Source: Homarus americanus
Lineage: Eukaryota; Arthropoda; Malacostraca; Decapoda; Nephropidae
NCBI RefSeq assembly: GCF_018991925.1
Contig: NW_024736071.1
Location: forward strand, 9,319,231-9,383,230
DNA: 64,000 nt
Direction: 5' to 3'
The notes under the pieces were generated by a model. The model was not told the origin of the DNA, searched no databases, and saw only the letters and a program-made list of their open reading frames with translations. Within the stretch, counting starts at the first letter, position 1; every line of letters starts with the position of its first letter. Positions 54,100 through 64,000 of the stretch are shown piece after piece. The position numbers and the translations under genes were made by a program.

Positions 54100-55355
54100 T
54101 AGGACTATGATGTGGCACTGGAAGGCCATCTTATATGTGGTAATAGCAGGAATAGCCAATAGCCTAGATGTGATAATGGCAGGAAAAGTTTAGATATGGT
54201 AATGGCAGGAATAGCCTAGATGTGGTAATGGCAGGAATAGCCTCGATGTGATAATGGCAGGAATAGCCTAGATATGGTAATGGCAGGAATAGCCTAGATG
54301 TGATAATGGCAGGAATAGCCTAGATGTGGTAATGGCAGGAATAGCCTAGATGTGGTAATGGCAGGAATAGCCTATAGCCTAGATGTAGTAATGGCAGGAA
54401 TAGCCTAGATATGATAATGGCAGGAATATCCTAGATGCGGTAATGGCAGGAATAGACTAGATGCGGTAGTGGCAGGAATAGCCTAGATGCGGTAGTGGCA
54501 GGAATAGCCTAGATGCGGTAGTGGCAGGAATAGCCTAGATGCGGTAGTGGCAGGAATAGCCTAGATGCGGTAGTGGCAGGAATAGCCTAGAGTAGTGGCA
54601 GGAATAGCCTAGAGTGGCAGGAATAGCCTAGATGCCAGGTAGGCAGGAATAGCCTAGATGCATGAATAGCCTAGATGCAGGTATAGTGGCAGGCCAGGAA
54701 TAGCCTATGTGGTAATGGCAGGAATAGCCTAACTGTGGTAATGGCAGGAATAGCCTAACTGTGGTAATGGCAGGAATAGCCTAACTGTGGTAATGGCAGG
54801 AATAGCCTAACTGTGGTAATGGCAGGAATAGCCTAACTGTGGTAATGGCAGGAATAGCCTAGATATGATAATTGCAGGAATATCCTAGATGTGGTAATGG
54901 CAGGAATAGCCTTTAGCCTAGATGTAGTAATGGCAGGAATAGCCTAACTGTGGTAATGGCAGGAATAGCCTAGATATGATAATGGCAAGAATAGCCTAGA
55001 TGTGATAATGGCAGGAATAGCCTTGATGTGATAATGGCAGGAATAGTCAAGATGTGATAATGGCAGGAATAGTCAAGATGTGATAATGGCAGGAATAGTC
55101 AAGATGTGATAATGGCAGGAATAGTCAAGATGTGATAATGGCAGGAATAGTCAAGATGTGATAATGGCAGGAATAGTCAAGATGTGATAATGGCAGGAAT
55201 AGTCAAGATGTGATAATGGCAGGAATAGTCAAGATGTGATAATGGCAGGAATAGTCAAGATGTGATAATGGCAGGAATAGTCAAGATGTGATAATGGCAG
55301 GAATAGTCAAGATGTGATAATGGCAGGAATAGTCAAGATGTGATAATGGCCTAGA
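54100..55355. repeat. 26-bp minisatellite, about 45 units, in TSC2 intron
   Basis: The core TAATGGCAGGAATAG recurs every 26 bp. Sub-blocks differ: units with GATGCGGTAGTGG at 54430-54600, AACTGTGGTAATGG at 54710-54850, and a homogeneous run with AGTCAAGATGTGATAATGG at 55015-55345. It lies in the intron between exons a and b. Confidence 0.95.
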
Positions 55356-55570
55356 TAAAAGCAAAGATAAAGCAGGTCTGGTAGTTCCAGACACCACTTT
55401 TTGATTGGAAATTTCTGAAAATCATGACATCATTGATTTGGGTGACTGTATTATACACAAGTCTTTATGGACACAAAATTCAGGATATCACTTCACATTA
55501 TGGGAATGCCCATTTTCATTAAAACTATACCTCCTTCCTTATCAAAATTGTCTGGATACATGTCACTTAC

Positions 55571-55645
55571 CTTTGTCTGTCTCTCTGCACTGGATTTCTT
55601 CATATTCAAGGCTAATGTCATATTATTCTGAATCATTTCTAAATT
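55571..55645 (-). CDS. TSC2: TSC2 exon a (75 nt, phase 0 to 0)
   Basis: This is the most upstream exon visible. The acceptor follows a T-rich tract ending in TTTGCAG, and the donor is AAAG followed by GTAAGT. It reads 25 open codons beginning NLEMIQNNM and ending ERQTK. The sequence itself is not conserved enough to identify alone. It is assigned because it is phase-compatible with, and 2.9 kb upstream of, the exon holding the conserved ETCVDLMSRY block. In human tuberin this position corresponds roughly to the variable stretch after the Ser981 region. Its upstream neighbour was not found before the right edge of the window. Confidence 0.72.
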
Positions 55646-55802
55646 CTGCAAATAGAGAAAACATTTATTGTTAAATGTATGAAAATGTCACACATTTCAC
55701 CTAATCAACACTGTTTTCCTACCACTTGGTCTGCTAAATGAACAGCTTACAATTTTCTGGATGCAATGACAGACAAGAAGATAGTTAAATTCTGAAACCA
55801 GT

Positions 55803-55868
55803 AAATGTCAACAGTGCATATCAGAGATGTAACCAACCACCCAAGCAAAGAGGATGAAATAAGTACTG
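55803..55868 (+). repeat. Degraded CR1-like LINE tail
   Basis: GTCAACAGTGCATATCAGAG, then CACCCAAG and AAGAGGATGAAATAAG, matches the last bases of the CR1-like family (AACAGTGCGTAACAGAGACG) with many changes. It is very short. Confidence 0.55.
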
Positions 55869-55869
55869 T

Positions 55870-56269
55870 ACTTGTCACCTACAATGTTTAACATATGTAC
55901 TGTATATACAGTATCTAAATACTGTACCTTTCTTAGAGAATATTCTTAAATTCCATAACTCCATCTGCTGACAAAATGGTGCTATTTGTTCCCTTTGCCT
56001 AAGATCTGTAATGTCTCCTTGGCATATGCACCACATGTGGTGATATACATGTTGTACTCTACAATACAGAAATTTGTCAAGAGGGTTCACTGCTGTTATT
56101 GGTAATTATGATCGCAATAGCGATGAGTTATTCACGTACAAAAATACAGTAATATTATCTTGATTATTTACTAAAATTTTAAACAAATTGCAGTTTCATT
56201 ACTATTGTTGTCGATTGGGAATTCTAGGGGCACACCAACTACTATGGTTGTACAGTGCCCCAGGTTCCA
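55870..56269. other. Region upstream of TSC2 exon a, unassigned
   Basis: A 71-codon minus frame at 55875-56090 has splice-like borders, but its residues do not match tuberin, so it is not called. Confidence 0.35.
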
Positions 56270-56344
56270 GGGAGGTGCCAGGAACGAACTTGGGGCGCTT
56301 TGTTCCAACTCCAGGTACACCACCATGACACTAACCCATCTCCC
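56270..56344 (-). repeat. tRNA-like sequence (SINE head or tRNA relic)
   Basis: The minus strand starts GGGAGATGGGTTAGTGTC and ends AAGTTCGTTCCTGGCACC, then TCCC. GGGAGAT can pair with ACCTCCC at six of seven positions, and GTTCGTTCC resembles a B box. The middle does not fold cleanly, so a SINE head is more likely than a working tRNA gene. Confidence 0.5.
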
Positions 56345-56642
56345 AATCTCATTACTAATGAGAGAGAGATGTAAATTAAGGTACTGAACTGTCATTAAAG
56401 GGAAATAATACACAAACAAGATATTAGGAACACATCTCATTCTGTATTATAAAGTAAGTGCATCACATCTAATTGTTCTCTGTAAATATACCTCGCAACA
56501 TCTTGGTCTATTCGCTCACATGAAGCAACCCTAGTAAAGTATTTCAGTTTGTACCTACCACAAATATCAGATTATCTAATGACATACAGTATTCAACTTT
56601 TATCTCGTATATAAAATTCATCTTGGACCAAATATATACAAG

Positions 56643-57468
56643 ATGTGATCCAAAAGTTCTCGGACTGGCTTCATAAAACCTTTCTCTTAGCAGATAAAGA
56701 AACAAATCATCAGCAGTTACTCACCTTGGGTATAAGTTGTTTACTGCATCAATTTGGTGGGAATCAGTGGTGTCAACCAGCCGTAGTGCAGCTTTGTCGA
56801 GTCAATCGCCACTCAACCCTCACATTTTCCTTCAGACTTGGATAAAAAGATGCAGAAACCCATGAAATGATCGAGGAAGCCTACAAATATGAAGCAATGT
56901 TCAAGGCTTAAGTTTTCAGGTGGCACAAGTGCTTCAAAGAAGGGTGCACCTTTGAAGATGAGCATCATTCCAGTCAGCCTTCCACTGAATGAAATTATGA
57001 ATATGTCCAAAAATGACCAGCTCTTCCATGAGAATCGTAGGGTGACCATCCGCGAGATTGCCAAGCAATTGGACCTTTCATATGGATATGTTAACCGGAT
57101 TCTGACTGATGACCGGCAATTGGCTGCTTCACCAGGACAACACACCTTTGCACACTGCCCTCTCTGTGAACGATTTTCTGGTGAAGCACAGCATCCCAGT
57201 TGTCCCCCACTCTCTGTACTCTCCAGATTTGGCCCCCTGTGACTTCTGGCTGTTTCCAAAGTTCAAGTTGAACCTCAAGTGGAAGAAATTTATGGACAGC
57301 ATGGAGATCCAGGACACATAGCAAATCTGATTCCAAAAGCGAGAGGAGTGGATTCAGTGTTGCATTGAGGCCTCTGGAGAATATTCTGAGGATGACTAAA
57401 GTTTCACTGTAATATCTTGAAAAATAAAGATTTTATGATGCCAGTACTGGAACTTTTGGATCACACTC
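56643..57468 (+). mobile_element. mariner-type DNA transposon, internally deleted
   Basis: The ends are GATGTGATCCAAAAGTTC and GAACTTTTGGATCACACTC, inverted. At about 825 bp it is shorter than a full mariner of about 1.3 kb. The interior holds transposase fragments. Confidence 0.85.
56889..57400 (+). pseudogene. mariner transposase pseudogene
   Basis: One frame has ENRRVTIREIAKQLDLSYGY and VNRILTDD, the second helix-turn-helix of mariner. Another frame starting at 57109 has WLLHQDNTPLHTALSVNDFL, then VPHSLYSPDLAPCDFWLF. Two Asp residues (HQD and APCD) are separated by 34 residues, the mariner DD34D signature. The first catalytic Asp lies in the deleted middle. A frameshift or deletion joins the two parts, and a stop at 57319 follows IQDT. 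The tail EWIQCCIEASGEY is in another frame. Confidence 0.86.
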
Positions 57469-57474
57469 GAATAT

Positions 57475-57845
57475 CTAACACATATCCAGCTGACATATAA
57501 AACAATTATCCAGCTTGTATATAATACATACTGTTTGGAGCTTTCTTCTTGTACTATATATTTAACAAATACTCAGCTTATACTTAACACACACACTGCT
57601 AGTATTTAATATATATTAACCAAATATTCAGCTTCTCTATAACACATTCAACTTGTTTCTAACACATTCATTTGTATCCAAGACATATCCAACAAGTATA
57701 TAACACATTAAACTTACTCAGCTTGTATCTAACATGCTTGCTTCTAGCTCATATTGGTATTCAGCTTGTATCAAACAGTCAGCTTACATTGGACATATAT
57801 AAAACAAATCTTATGCTTCTCATTAAACATTATTTAAAGATGTCT
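57475..57845. repeat. Degenerate AT-rich tandem repeat
   Basis: Loose repeats around TATTCAGCTTGTATCTAACA with variable spacing near 30 bp. Units are too diverged for an exact period. Confidence 0.6.
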
Positions 57846-58385
57846 AACAACTCCATTCTCTGAAGATATTTTCTTGCAAATTTGTTGATGATAGCATCAA
57901 TATCCAAGGACATGTCATGTGAATATGAGTTAGCAGTATTCCATTTGTGCAGTCTTGAGTCATTGTTGTCCAAACAAATGTTTTGAGACATCTTGATCCA
58001 TTAATACTGTAGACCACTCACACTCACAGGATGTTACAGGCATCGTACAAAATATATGCAGCAAACAGTGGATGTGTGGGAAAAATAATCTCGGTTTGTT
58101 TCATGATCTCTATTGCTGAGCTTGGGGCCTTTGTTACTGATTTAATTTTCTTTATTAGCTGTTACTGGAGAAGGTAGGTCATCTTGGTAGAAATGTACAA
58201 TTTCACTGATGACATCTATGTTTACAGTCCCAGATGTGCATATCACAAATGGGATGAGATGCAATACCTGAATTGTTAGTCTTGTGTGCTCAGTGAAGCG
58301 ATCTTGTAGTTCTGTAAGCAGATTGTCAACCAGTGGAATGACAAGATTGCATTTGTAGTAGTCTTCTACTGTGAACGGTTAAATC
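57846..58385 (-). pseudogene. hAT-type transposase, C-terminal fragment
   Basis: The minus strand reads VEDYYKCNLVIPLVDNLLTE and LQDRFTEHTRLTIQVLHLIP (58370-58250), then FPTHPLFAAYILYDACN and, frameshifted, TTMTQDCTNGILLTHIHM and DIDAIINKFARK-like text near 57870. This is the carboxy-terminal half of a THAP12/p52-like hAT transposase, the part ending in the dimerisation helix. At least two frameshifts and stops are present. Confidence 0.7.
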
Positions 58386-59196
58386 TGAAGAACGTCATGT
58401 GATGGCTAGTGCCAACGGAGACTATACCCTTTCCACGCTAACCTGGCCTGTAGGCCATGCCCCTCTTCTATACTAAAAGCTGACTGGTTCATAGAAAATT
58501 CAAACACAAATGTGTTCACAATTGGTAATCAGACCTGTTATTTATCTAAAATAATGTTAAATATCTGGACTATCAAAATGCAAATGATTTCAAGGCATTA
58601 GCACTTCAGAGAGGATGGTAGAAATTGTAAATACTTATCATAAAAGGTCAATATAAATACACGCTTATTTACGCGCGTCTGGAGGGAGGTAAAACGCTCA
58701 GGAGAACCAATCGGCGTGAAAATACTATAGGTGTTCCGACTTAGCCACCATACCCTCTTCGTTAGTTATAGTGAGGTCCAGTGGTTTGGTTGTTTCTTAC
58801 CCTCAATGATGAGTCGGAAAAGGATCTTTAACATGTTGAAATAGGAAATTGTCTCACAGTTTCAATAGAAAGAGAAGCTGGATTATTAAGGTCATTTGGT
58901 GTGGTTTTATTCCCCCAGTCAACACCGACATTTTTGAAATCCTCCATGACAAGTGAGTGGCTAGGGTCGAGCGCCGTTACATTGTCAATTTAGGCTCTTA
59001 AGTTCCCTTGTTTTAAATAAGCTACAATTTGGGGTTTTTGCAGATACATCCCACAATGAGTAAGTCTCTCCCCGTAAGTTTAATTTTACACCACTTCAAT
59101 TCTTCAAAAACCTCCTCCACCTGCACCCTCACCCCTCTTGTAAGTTGCCTGAAAAAGGTTCGTAAATGAGTCATATCCATCTACAGTAATACTATA
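58386..59196. other. Unassigned, no gene supported
   Basis: Mixed sequence. A minus-strand run MEDFKNVGVDWGNKTTPN near 58940 is too short to place. It may be transposon debris. Confidence 0.4.
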
Positions 59197-59494
59197 CAGC
59201 TCGTCCCCGACTTACGACCTACTCGACTTACGACCACCCGTACTTACGACCTGCCTCGGTAATACTGTACCAAAATTTGGTCAAATTAAGTATTTTCGAG
59301 TCCCAAAGTAAGAACACAAAAAAAAAAATATTTGTAATTCACTTTAAAATGGCTGGCAAGCTTAAAAGTGAGTGTTTTGTGGTGATGAGAAGAAAAAGAG
59401 ACACTCAGTTTAGATTTTCCATATACTATTTAAGCATATCCGACTTACGACCTGGATGTCGGTCTCTAACCCCGTTGTAAGTCGGGGTGGAGCA
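59197..59494 (+). mobile_element. Tigger-1 deletion derivative (about 300 bp)
   Basis: It begins CAGCTCGTCCCCGACTTACG and ends GTTGTAAGTCGGGGTGGAGC. The centre keeps the transposase start (ATGGCTGGCAAGCTTAAAAG, reading MAGKLKSECFVVMRRK) and then jumps to the right end. It shows the intact start codon missing from Tigger-1a. Confidence 0.86.
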
Positions 59495-59808
59495 GTATCT
59501 CCATTAACCAGAACCCCTCTTAGCCGAAATTGAAATTTGCTAGGAATTTTTCCAAAAATTTCTTTCAATTCTGGGTTTGAAAAATTTTTTCTGTGGTTGA
59601 AAATCAGGCGCATTTTCTGCAAAATTCCTAGAACAGTTCCGAAACCTCTCTCCAAATTATTTTTCCGGGTTTGGGAAAAAATTCAGAGGTTTGAAAATTG
59701 GGTGCATTTTCTGAAATTCCAAGGAATATTACAGAAACTCTCTCTAAATATTTTTCTATGCCTGGGAGCAAATTCTGAGGATGAAATACAGTACGTACCA
59801 GTACAGTA
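59495..59808. mobile_element. DNA transposon end with about 95-bp internal tandem repeats
   Basis: CAGTATCTCCATTAACCAG looks like a Tigger-type end, and a related inverted end (CCGACTAATGAGGATATC) lies at 62298-62316. Between 59530 and 59790 is a degenerate tandem repeat marked by GAAACCTCTCTCCAAAT and GGTGCATTTTCTG. Confidence 0.6.
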
Positions 59809-60349
59809 CAGTACAGTAGACCTTTCCTACTCATGGGTTTACGATTCGCGATTTCGACGATTCATGGTAAGTGTACATGTTCTAGGTGCTCAGTTCTAAC
59901 TACAGGAGCGAACACAAACACCTGTAGAGTTTTGTAGATTCTATTTGCTGGATTGTACAGAGGTGCGAGCCAAGACGGCGGTTCCTATACTCTCTATGGG
60001 TCAACTGACCTCTCTCTGACCTCTCAGGCGACATGTGGCAAGTGATACATTAGCAGCTTCCAGATGTTGCCAGACACATGATGACATGGTGACATGATAA
60101 AAGCATTGCCACACGCTGCTGGCTAATAAGTAATGTATATAAATGGATTACATACATGATATACATACAACATACATAATATACATACAGTAAGCAACTG
60201 GTGGGTCAGGTGGCTAGCATGCGAGCCTTCTCCCACAGCGCAACGAGTCACTCCACGCCCCCGCGGCATCTCATCTCACTCTGTCCCCACCCAGTACCAG
60301 TGACCCAGCATCTCATGTTATACTCTCTAAACTTTTGTGTTTCTTTGTA
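59809..60349. mobile_element. Tigger-5 5' end, non-coding
   Basis: CAGTAGACCTTTCCTACTC, then GATTCGCGATTTCGACGATT, looks like a Tigger terminus placed about 540 bp before the transposase start. The rest is untranslated. Confidence 0.5.
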
Positions 60350-60352
60350 AAA

Positions 60353-61380
60353 ATGGCCCCGAAAAGACTGCCTAGTGTCAGTGCTTGTGATGCTAGTGGA
60401 GTGAAACATAAAAGGCAGAAGTCAGTGATGACCCTGGCAAAGAAAATTTAATTATTAGACAAATAAAAGGAGGTTGTTTGGTGTGAATGAATCCAGTGCA
60501 ATATTATCAAGAAAATTGCACAAGCAATTTGTGATATTGTTCAAGCAAGTGCTCCTGCAAGTGCTAAAGTGGCGCAGGTTGTTCGTGAGAAGAACATAGT
60601 GAAAACTGAGAAAGCGCTGAACATTTGGATTGAGGACCAGTACTGCAAATATGTTCCGATCGACAGCAACGTGATTCATGAAAAGGCTAAAAGTCTTCAT
60701 GCTCATTTTTATGAGTCAACAGGTGATGAAGGGACTAGTGCAGTGACTGAAACAACTTTTAGTGCCAGTAAAGGTTGGTTCGAAAATTTTAAGAAAAGAT
60801 TCTTACTCCATAATGTGAAGCTGACCACACAGCTGCTGATGCATTTCCCACAGAGCTAAAAAAAAGTAATAGAAGAGAAAGGCTATAGACCAGAGCAAGT
60901 GTTTAATGTCAATGATTCTGGTTTATATTGGAAGAAAATGCCTGGTAGAACATACATAAACAAGCCTCTAGGTTCAAGGCAGCCAAGGACAAAGTGACGC
61001 TCATCTTCTGTGGCAATGCAGCTGGCCACATGATCAAGCCTAGCTTGCTTTACCGCTCGGCAAAACCTTCCATGGAATGAAGCTTTAAGATGGTCCGAGG
61101 AATCAACCAGGTATTGTTTCCCTACCAGGAAATGTTTAAAGACCTCAAAGCCAAGAGGAAACCACTACCAATCATCATGTTTTTTCAAGAAAGAACCAGC
61201 TACTACTGCTGCCGCTCCTCCCTCCTGCTCCTCCCAGTCATGCTCCACCTTCCGGTCGCGCGCCACTCCTCCACCACCACCACTGATTTATCCTCTTCCA
61301 CCAGTGATCTTGATGATCCACCTATGCTACAGTAACCAGATGTCTCCCTATGTACAGTGCACCACTTCATCAAGCTCCAG
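60353..61380 (+). pseudogene. Tigger-5 transposase pseudogene
   Basis: It starts ATGGCCCCGAAAAGACTG (MAPKRLPSVSACDASGVKHK). A damaged HTH follows, then the open stretch 60569-60859 with VREKNIVKTEKALNIWIEDQ and ASKGWFENFKKRFLLHNVKL from the CENP-B-type domain. After a stop come YRPEQVFNVNDSGLYWKKMP, where the usual Asp-Glu is Asn-Asp, and NAAGHM-like text near 61015. The DNAPGH and QPMDQ parts are missing; a Ser/Pro-rich tail follows. This is a third, distinct Tigger lineage and is clearly inactive. Confidence 0.83.
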
Positions 61381-61449
61381 ACTTCCACATACGAATGTAA
61401 GTACTGTACAGCATTGTGAATTAAGTTTCTGATACACAGTATAGATATA

Positions 61450-62063
61450 CATTAAGTCCTCATTTAACATTGCCCCCGACATTGTTGTTTCTTTATAACG
61501 TCGCTATTCTTTAGATACCCATGATTCCAACAACATCCTGACGAATTCGTTATAATGTCATCACGGACTACTTTGTATGCTGCATCACCCTCTCTCATCT
61601 TGGCGTGCTACACTCTCTCTCGGAGCGTCACAGCGTCCCCAGTCTTTGTTAGGCTTCCACAGCGTACGTGTGTGCTTAAGTGTTTTTGCTATAAATACTG
61701 AACTGTAACCATTCGAAATGGCTTCCAAATGCCCATCAAGTGTTAGCGAAAAAGCAACACAAGACCATTAGCCTTGCTACGAAAATGGAGGTTTAAACCC
61801 ACCACACACTCGCTCCACCTCTGCCCATCAATGAGTACAATGCAAAATGTTTTAGTTTATTTATCTTTTTGGATGCATAATATATACTATTTTCTATAAA
61901 AATTCCATTGAATTTATGTACAGTATATGTAATGTATTTCACGGGACAAAGGGAGGCTGGGGAAAGTAACTAAAGTATTTTATCAATTTCTTATGGGGAA
62001 AATTGATTCCATTAACGTTGTGTTTTCAAAAACGTAACCACGACGTTAAGCGAGGACTTACTG
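61450..62063 (+). mobile_element. Deletion derivative with GAGGACTTACTG ends
   Basis: The ends are CATTAAGTCCTCATTTAAC and CGTTAAGCGAGGACTTACTG, related to the MITE at 41458. Near 61718 ATGGCTTCCAAATGCCC, reading MASKCPSSVSEKATQ, is a pogo-type transposase start cut off after about 20 codons. Confidence 0.78.
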
Positions 62064-62344
62064 AACTTGTATATTAGTGCACTAAGATATCATAAAAGTG
62101 GCTATTCGTGGATTTGCCAATTCGAGCCATTTCTTGGAAAGAAAATTCCGGAAACTCTCCCCCCCAAAAAAATTCCGGGACTGAGAGCAAATTCCGAGGA
62201 TGAAATAATGCGACATTTCAGGAAAATTAAAAAAAAAACGTTTCCCAGCTCGTTACTCGGAAATCTCCCATTCTCGAAAGTGCTATGCACCAATTGTTCC
62301 GACTAATGAGGATATCACTTGTATATTGAACTCTCCATCCTCCA
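62064..62344. mobile_element. Right part of the split DNA transposon
   Basis: GGAAACTCTCCCCCCAAAAA, GAGAGCAAATTCCGAGGATG and ATTGTTCCGACTAATGAGG match the style of the 59.5-kb element. The final GAGGATATC is the inverted counterpart of its left end. Confidence 0.5.
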
Positions 62345-62712
62345 GGTTGATTCTTCTGGCCTTATACAACAGTGGTGGTGGGACGTGTGTGTGGGAGCTC
62401 ATGTTTTACGTCAAAAAACAGGGTCTTTCCAGGAGTACCCAGTCTGATTTCTAAGAAATCTGATTCGTGAGTGACTAGTGAGTGTCGTGACCAGTACACA
62501 ATATCTATCTGTGATCCCCCTAAGTAGATATATTTGTCAATTTACTGTACTGGTTAATCTGTGTCTACCACGTGAGGTGTAGGCTAACCATGCTCCCCTC
62601 AGTGCCACGGCTTGTAATCTGAGCCCTGTCCACCCTCACCGTCCCTCCCCAGCTGACCACATAACTTGACCGTCTCCCTACTGCCAGCTACTCAGCCCTC
62701 ACTAGCTCCAAT

Positions 62713-63621
62713 ATGTCCAAGTTGGCTGCTAGTATCAAACATTCAAATTTCACGAAACAACAGCTGACTGATGTGATAATGGAAGTCCAACGGACTCTCA
62801 TACAGGACATCATACAACAAATGAATAAGGAGACCATCAGGAAGCTAGAAGAAGCTGACCGGCGTCTCACTGACCAGCTAAGTGAAATTAAAATAAGCTT
62901 GGAATTCTCACAAGGGGAAATAAGTGACTTACAAGCAAAGCTGAAAGTTGAAGCTAAAGAGAACCGAACACTCAAGACCCAAGTTCAACAGCTGAGTGAG
63001 GAGAATTCTAAGCTCAAAACGGAACTAACGACAACAGCAGACCGGGTGGAATATGTGGATGACATAGGGCGACGAAACAACCTCACGATTGCCAAAGATG
63101 CCCACGAGAACTGGGAGTCATCCCAGCACAAAATTTTACGCCTGCTGAATGATCATTTTCAAATTCCTGAAGTAAAGTTTGACCGTGTTCAAAGCGTCAG
63201 GAATCCCAACTCCTCCCGCCCCCGCAACATCATAACAAAATTCTCATCCCCCTCTGACCGTGACAAAGTGTTTTATCAATGCAGTAAACTGAAAGGCACC
63301 ACTATCTTCATCAACGAGGACTTATGCCTAGGTACGACTTAAGCCTGACTACAGCTAATGGACCACTTTAAAGATGCCAGGAAACAAGGGAAACACATAA
63401 CGTTCAGTCATAAAACCCTTGTTGTGAGGGATCGGGCAAGTGGACGCCCACCCACTCGTACCACCCCCCACCCCCAAGCCCTCGGACCCCCCCCTCTGCC
63501 GGCCAACTCGAGTACTACACGTCTACCCTCTGTGGTGGAAACCAGCAACCCACAAAACCGAGTGACAGGCGCACCTCCAACTCAATCTGGGAATCACCCA
63601 CAACAGTACCGGTCATCTTAA
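62713..63621 (+). pseudogene. LINE ORF1 (RNA-binding protein), two stops
   Basis: ORF1p of such LINEs coats the RNA. It starts MSKLAASIKHSNFTKQQLTD. A long coiled coil covers about residues 30-115 (RRLTDQLSEIKISLEF, QVQQLSEENSKLKTEL). The RNA-binding fold follows: VEYVDDIGRRNNLTI, then ILRLLNDHFQIPEVKFDRVQ and RNPNSSRPRNIITKFS. At 63340 TAA and at 63346 TGA interrupt it. The same frame then continues QLMDHFKDARKQGKHITF to a Pro-rich end at 63621. Only these two close stops break 303 codons, so the copy is young or was recently active. Confidence 0.86.
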
Positions 63622-63679
63622 ATTCTGTTGGATGTAGCACTTGTGAGTATGTTACCCTCACCTCCTTATTATAACTTTC

Positions 63680-64000
63680 ATAGATCTTCCTTTTTCACAC
63701 CTCAGTGACCCTGAGTTTTTATTGTTCCTTAATCAGTATCAATGTTCCTACAATGATGATGCTAGTGTCATTCCCTTAGATGTGCTAGATCGTCCGTGTT
63801 ACACCCCCTTTACTCATGGTGTCGCCACAATACTCCCTCATATCGATCCTGATGCCTTTCTACAAAACTCACTGGGTTACACCAACCCCAACTGTAACTA
63901 TTACTTTCCTGACTCTCCCAAGTTTAGTTCTAGTCTTCTACTACCTCATTCCTTCTCCTTGATTAGCCATAACATCAGCAGTATTCCCCTTCATCTAGAT
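63680..64000 (+). CDS. LINE ORF2 start (endonuclease-RT), cut by window edge
   Basis: The plus strand is open with DLPFSHLSDPEFLLFLNQYQ, YTPFTHGVATILPHIDPDAF and finally HSFSLISHNISSIPLHLD. The last text resembles the SxN-I-SIP-H start of the apurinic-type endonuclease in CR1/jockey-like ORF2 proteins. No further motif is visible before the edge, so the assignment rests on position after ORF1 and this motif. Confidence 0.6.
   Translation, partial: MDLPFSHLSDPEFLLFLNQYQCSYNDDASVIPLDVLDRPCYTPFTHGVATILPHIDPDAFLQNSLGYTNPNCNYYFPDSPKFSSSLLLPHSFSLISHNISSIPLHLD

Larger units (their letters stand above)
62345..64000 (+). mobile_element. LINE, 5' part, continues past window
   Basis: A probable 5' untranslated region (62345-62712) is followed by ORF1 and the first codons of ORF2. 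The element runs off the right edge. The left boundary is not certain. Confidence 0.78.

Noticed and set aside
54100..55355. Regular 26-bp units as a possible CRISPR-like array
   Set aside because: Units are continuous with no unique spacers, and the genome is eukaryotic. It is an ordinary minisatellite.
55875..56090. 71-codon minus frame with splice-like borders upstream of TSC2 exon a
   Set aside because: NPLDKFLYCRVQHVYHHMW has a faint look of tuberin NPSKFNQYIVCLAHHV, but the spacing and residues do not align. The match is too weak to call an exon.

Overview
This is a eukaryotic nuclear window, most likely from an arthropod and probably a decapod crustacean. That placement is inference: it rests on the tuberin gene, the mix of Tigger/pogo, Penelope, DIRS-like and LINE relics, and the long (TA)n arrays, not on any search. 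It is AT-rich, has spliced exons on one strand, and has one 100-N assembly gap (29047-29146).

The only host gene I can support is tuberin (TSC2), on the minus strand. Eight exons are visible, in transcript order 55571-55645, 52531-52688, 49024-49178, 47595-48133, 29563-29626, 18621-18806, 12297-12469 and 5044-5270. Each has AG/GT borders, all seven junctions keep one reading frame, and the joined 1577 nt are open. They cover the middle of tuberin, from before the WLIGNKL block to just before the RapGAP domain. The amino-terminal exons lie beyond the right edge and the GAP domain beyond the left edge.

The introns are packed with transposable elements, often nested. 1-5 kb: a dead CR1-like LINE cut by a Tigger-1 copy, then a second LINE split by a foldback element. 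5.4-11.6 kb: remnants, two Tigger-2N elements and a Penelope-like element bounded by inverted repeats. 12.6-18.5 kb: a MITE, a broken DNA transposon of a superfamily I do not recognise, and a cluster of three hairpins. 19-29 kb: a tRNA-derived SINE, an apparently intact Tigger-2 transposon (637-codon transposase), several MITEs and a second Tigger-1 copy. 29.7-35.6 kb: a foldback element, a DIRS-like gag relic, a purine tract and a hAT relic. 36-42.5 kb: nested Tigger families and a LINE split by a MITE. 42.5-47.2 kb: another non-LTR element and a DIRS-like RNase H fragment. 49.4-53.5 kb: Tigger-2N with a nested MITE, a pogo scrap and a CR1 tail. 54.1-55.4 kb: a 26-bp minisatellite. 56-64 kb: mariner, hAT, Tigger and MITE relics, then the 5' part of a LINE with a nearly open ORF1 that runs off the window.

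Two interactions stand out. One intact Tigger-2 copy sits among several defective Tigger-2N copies with related ends, which it could in principle mobilise. Many transposon ends abut (TA)n arrays, which fits the TA target of Tigger/mariner elements.
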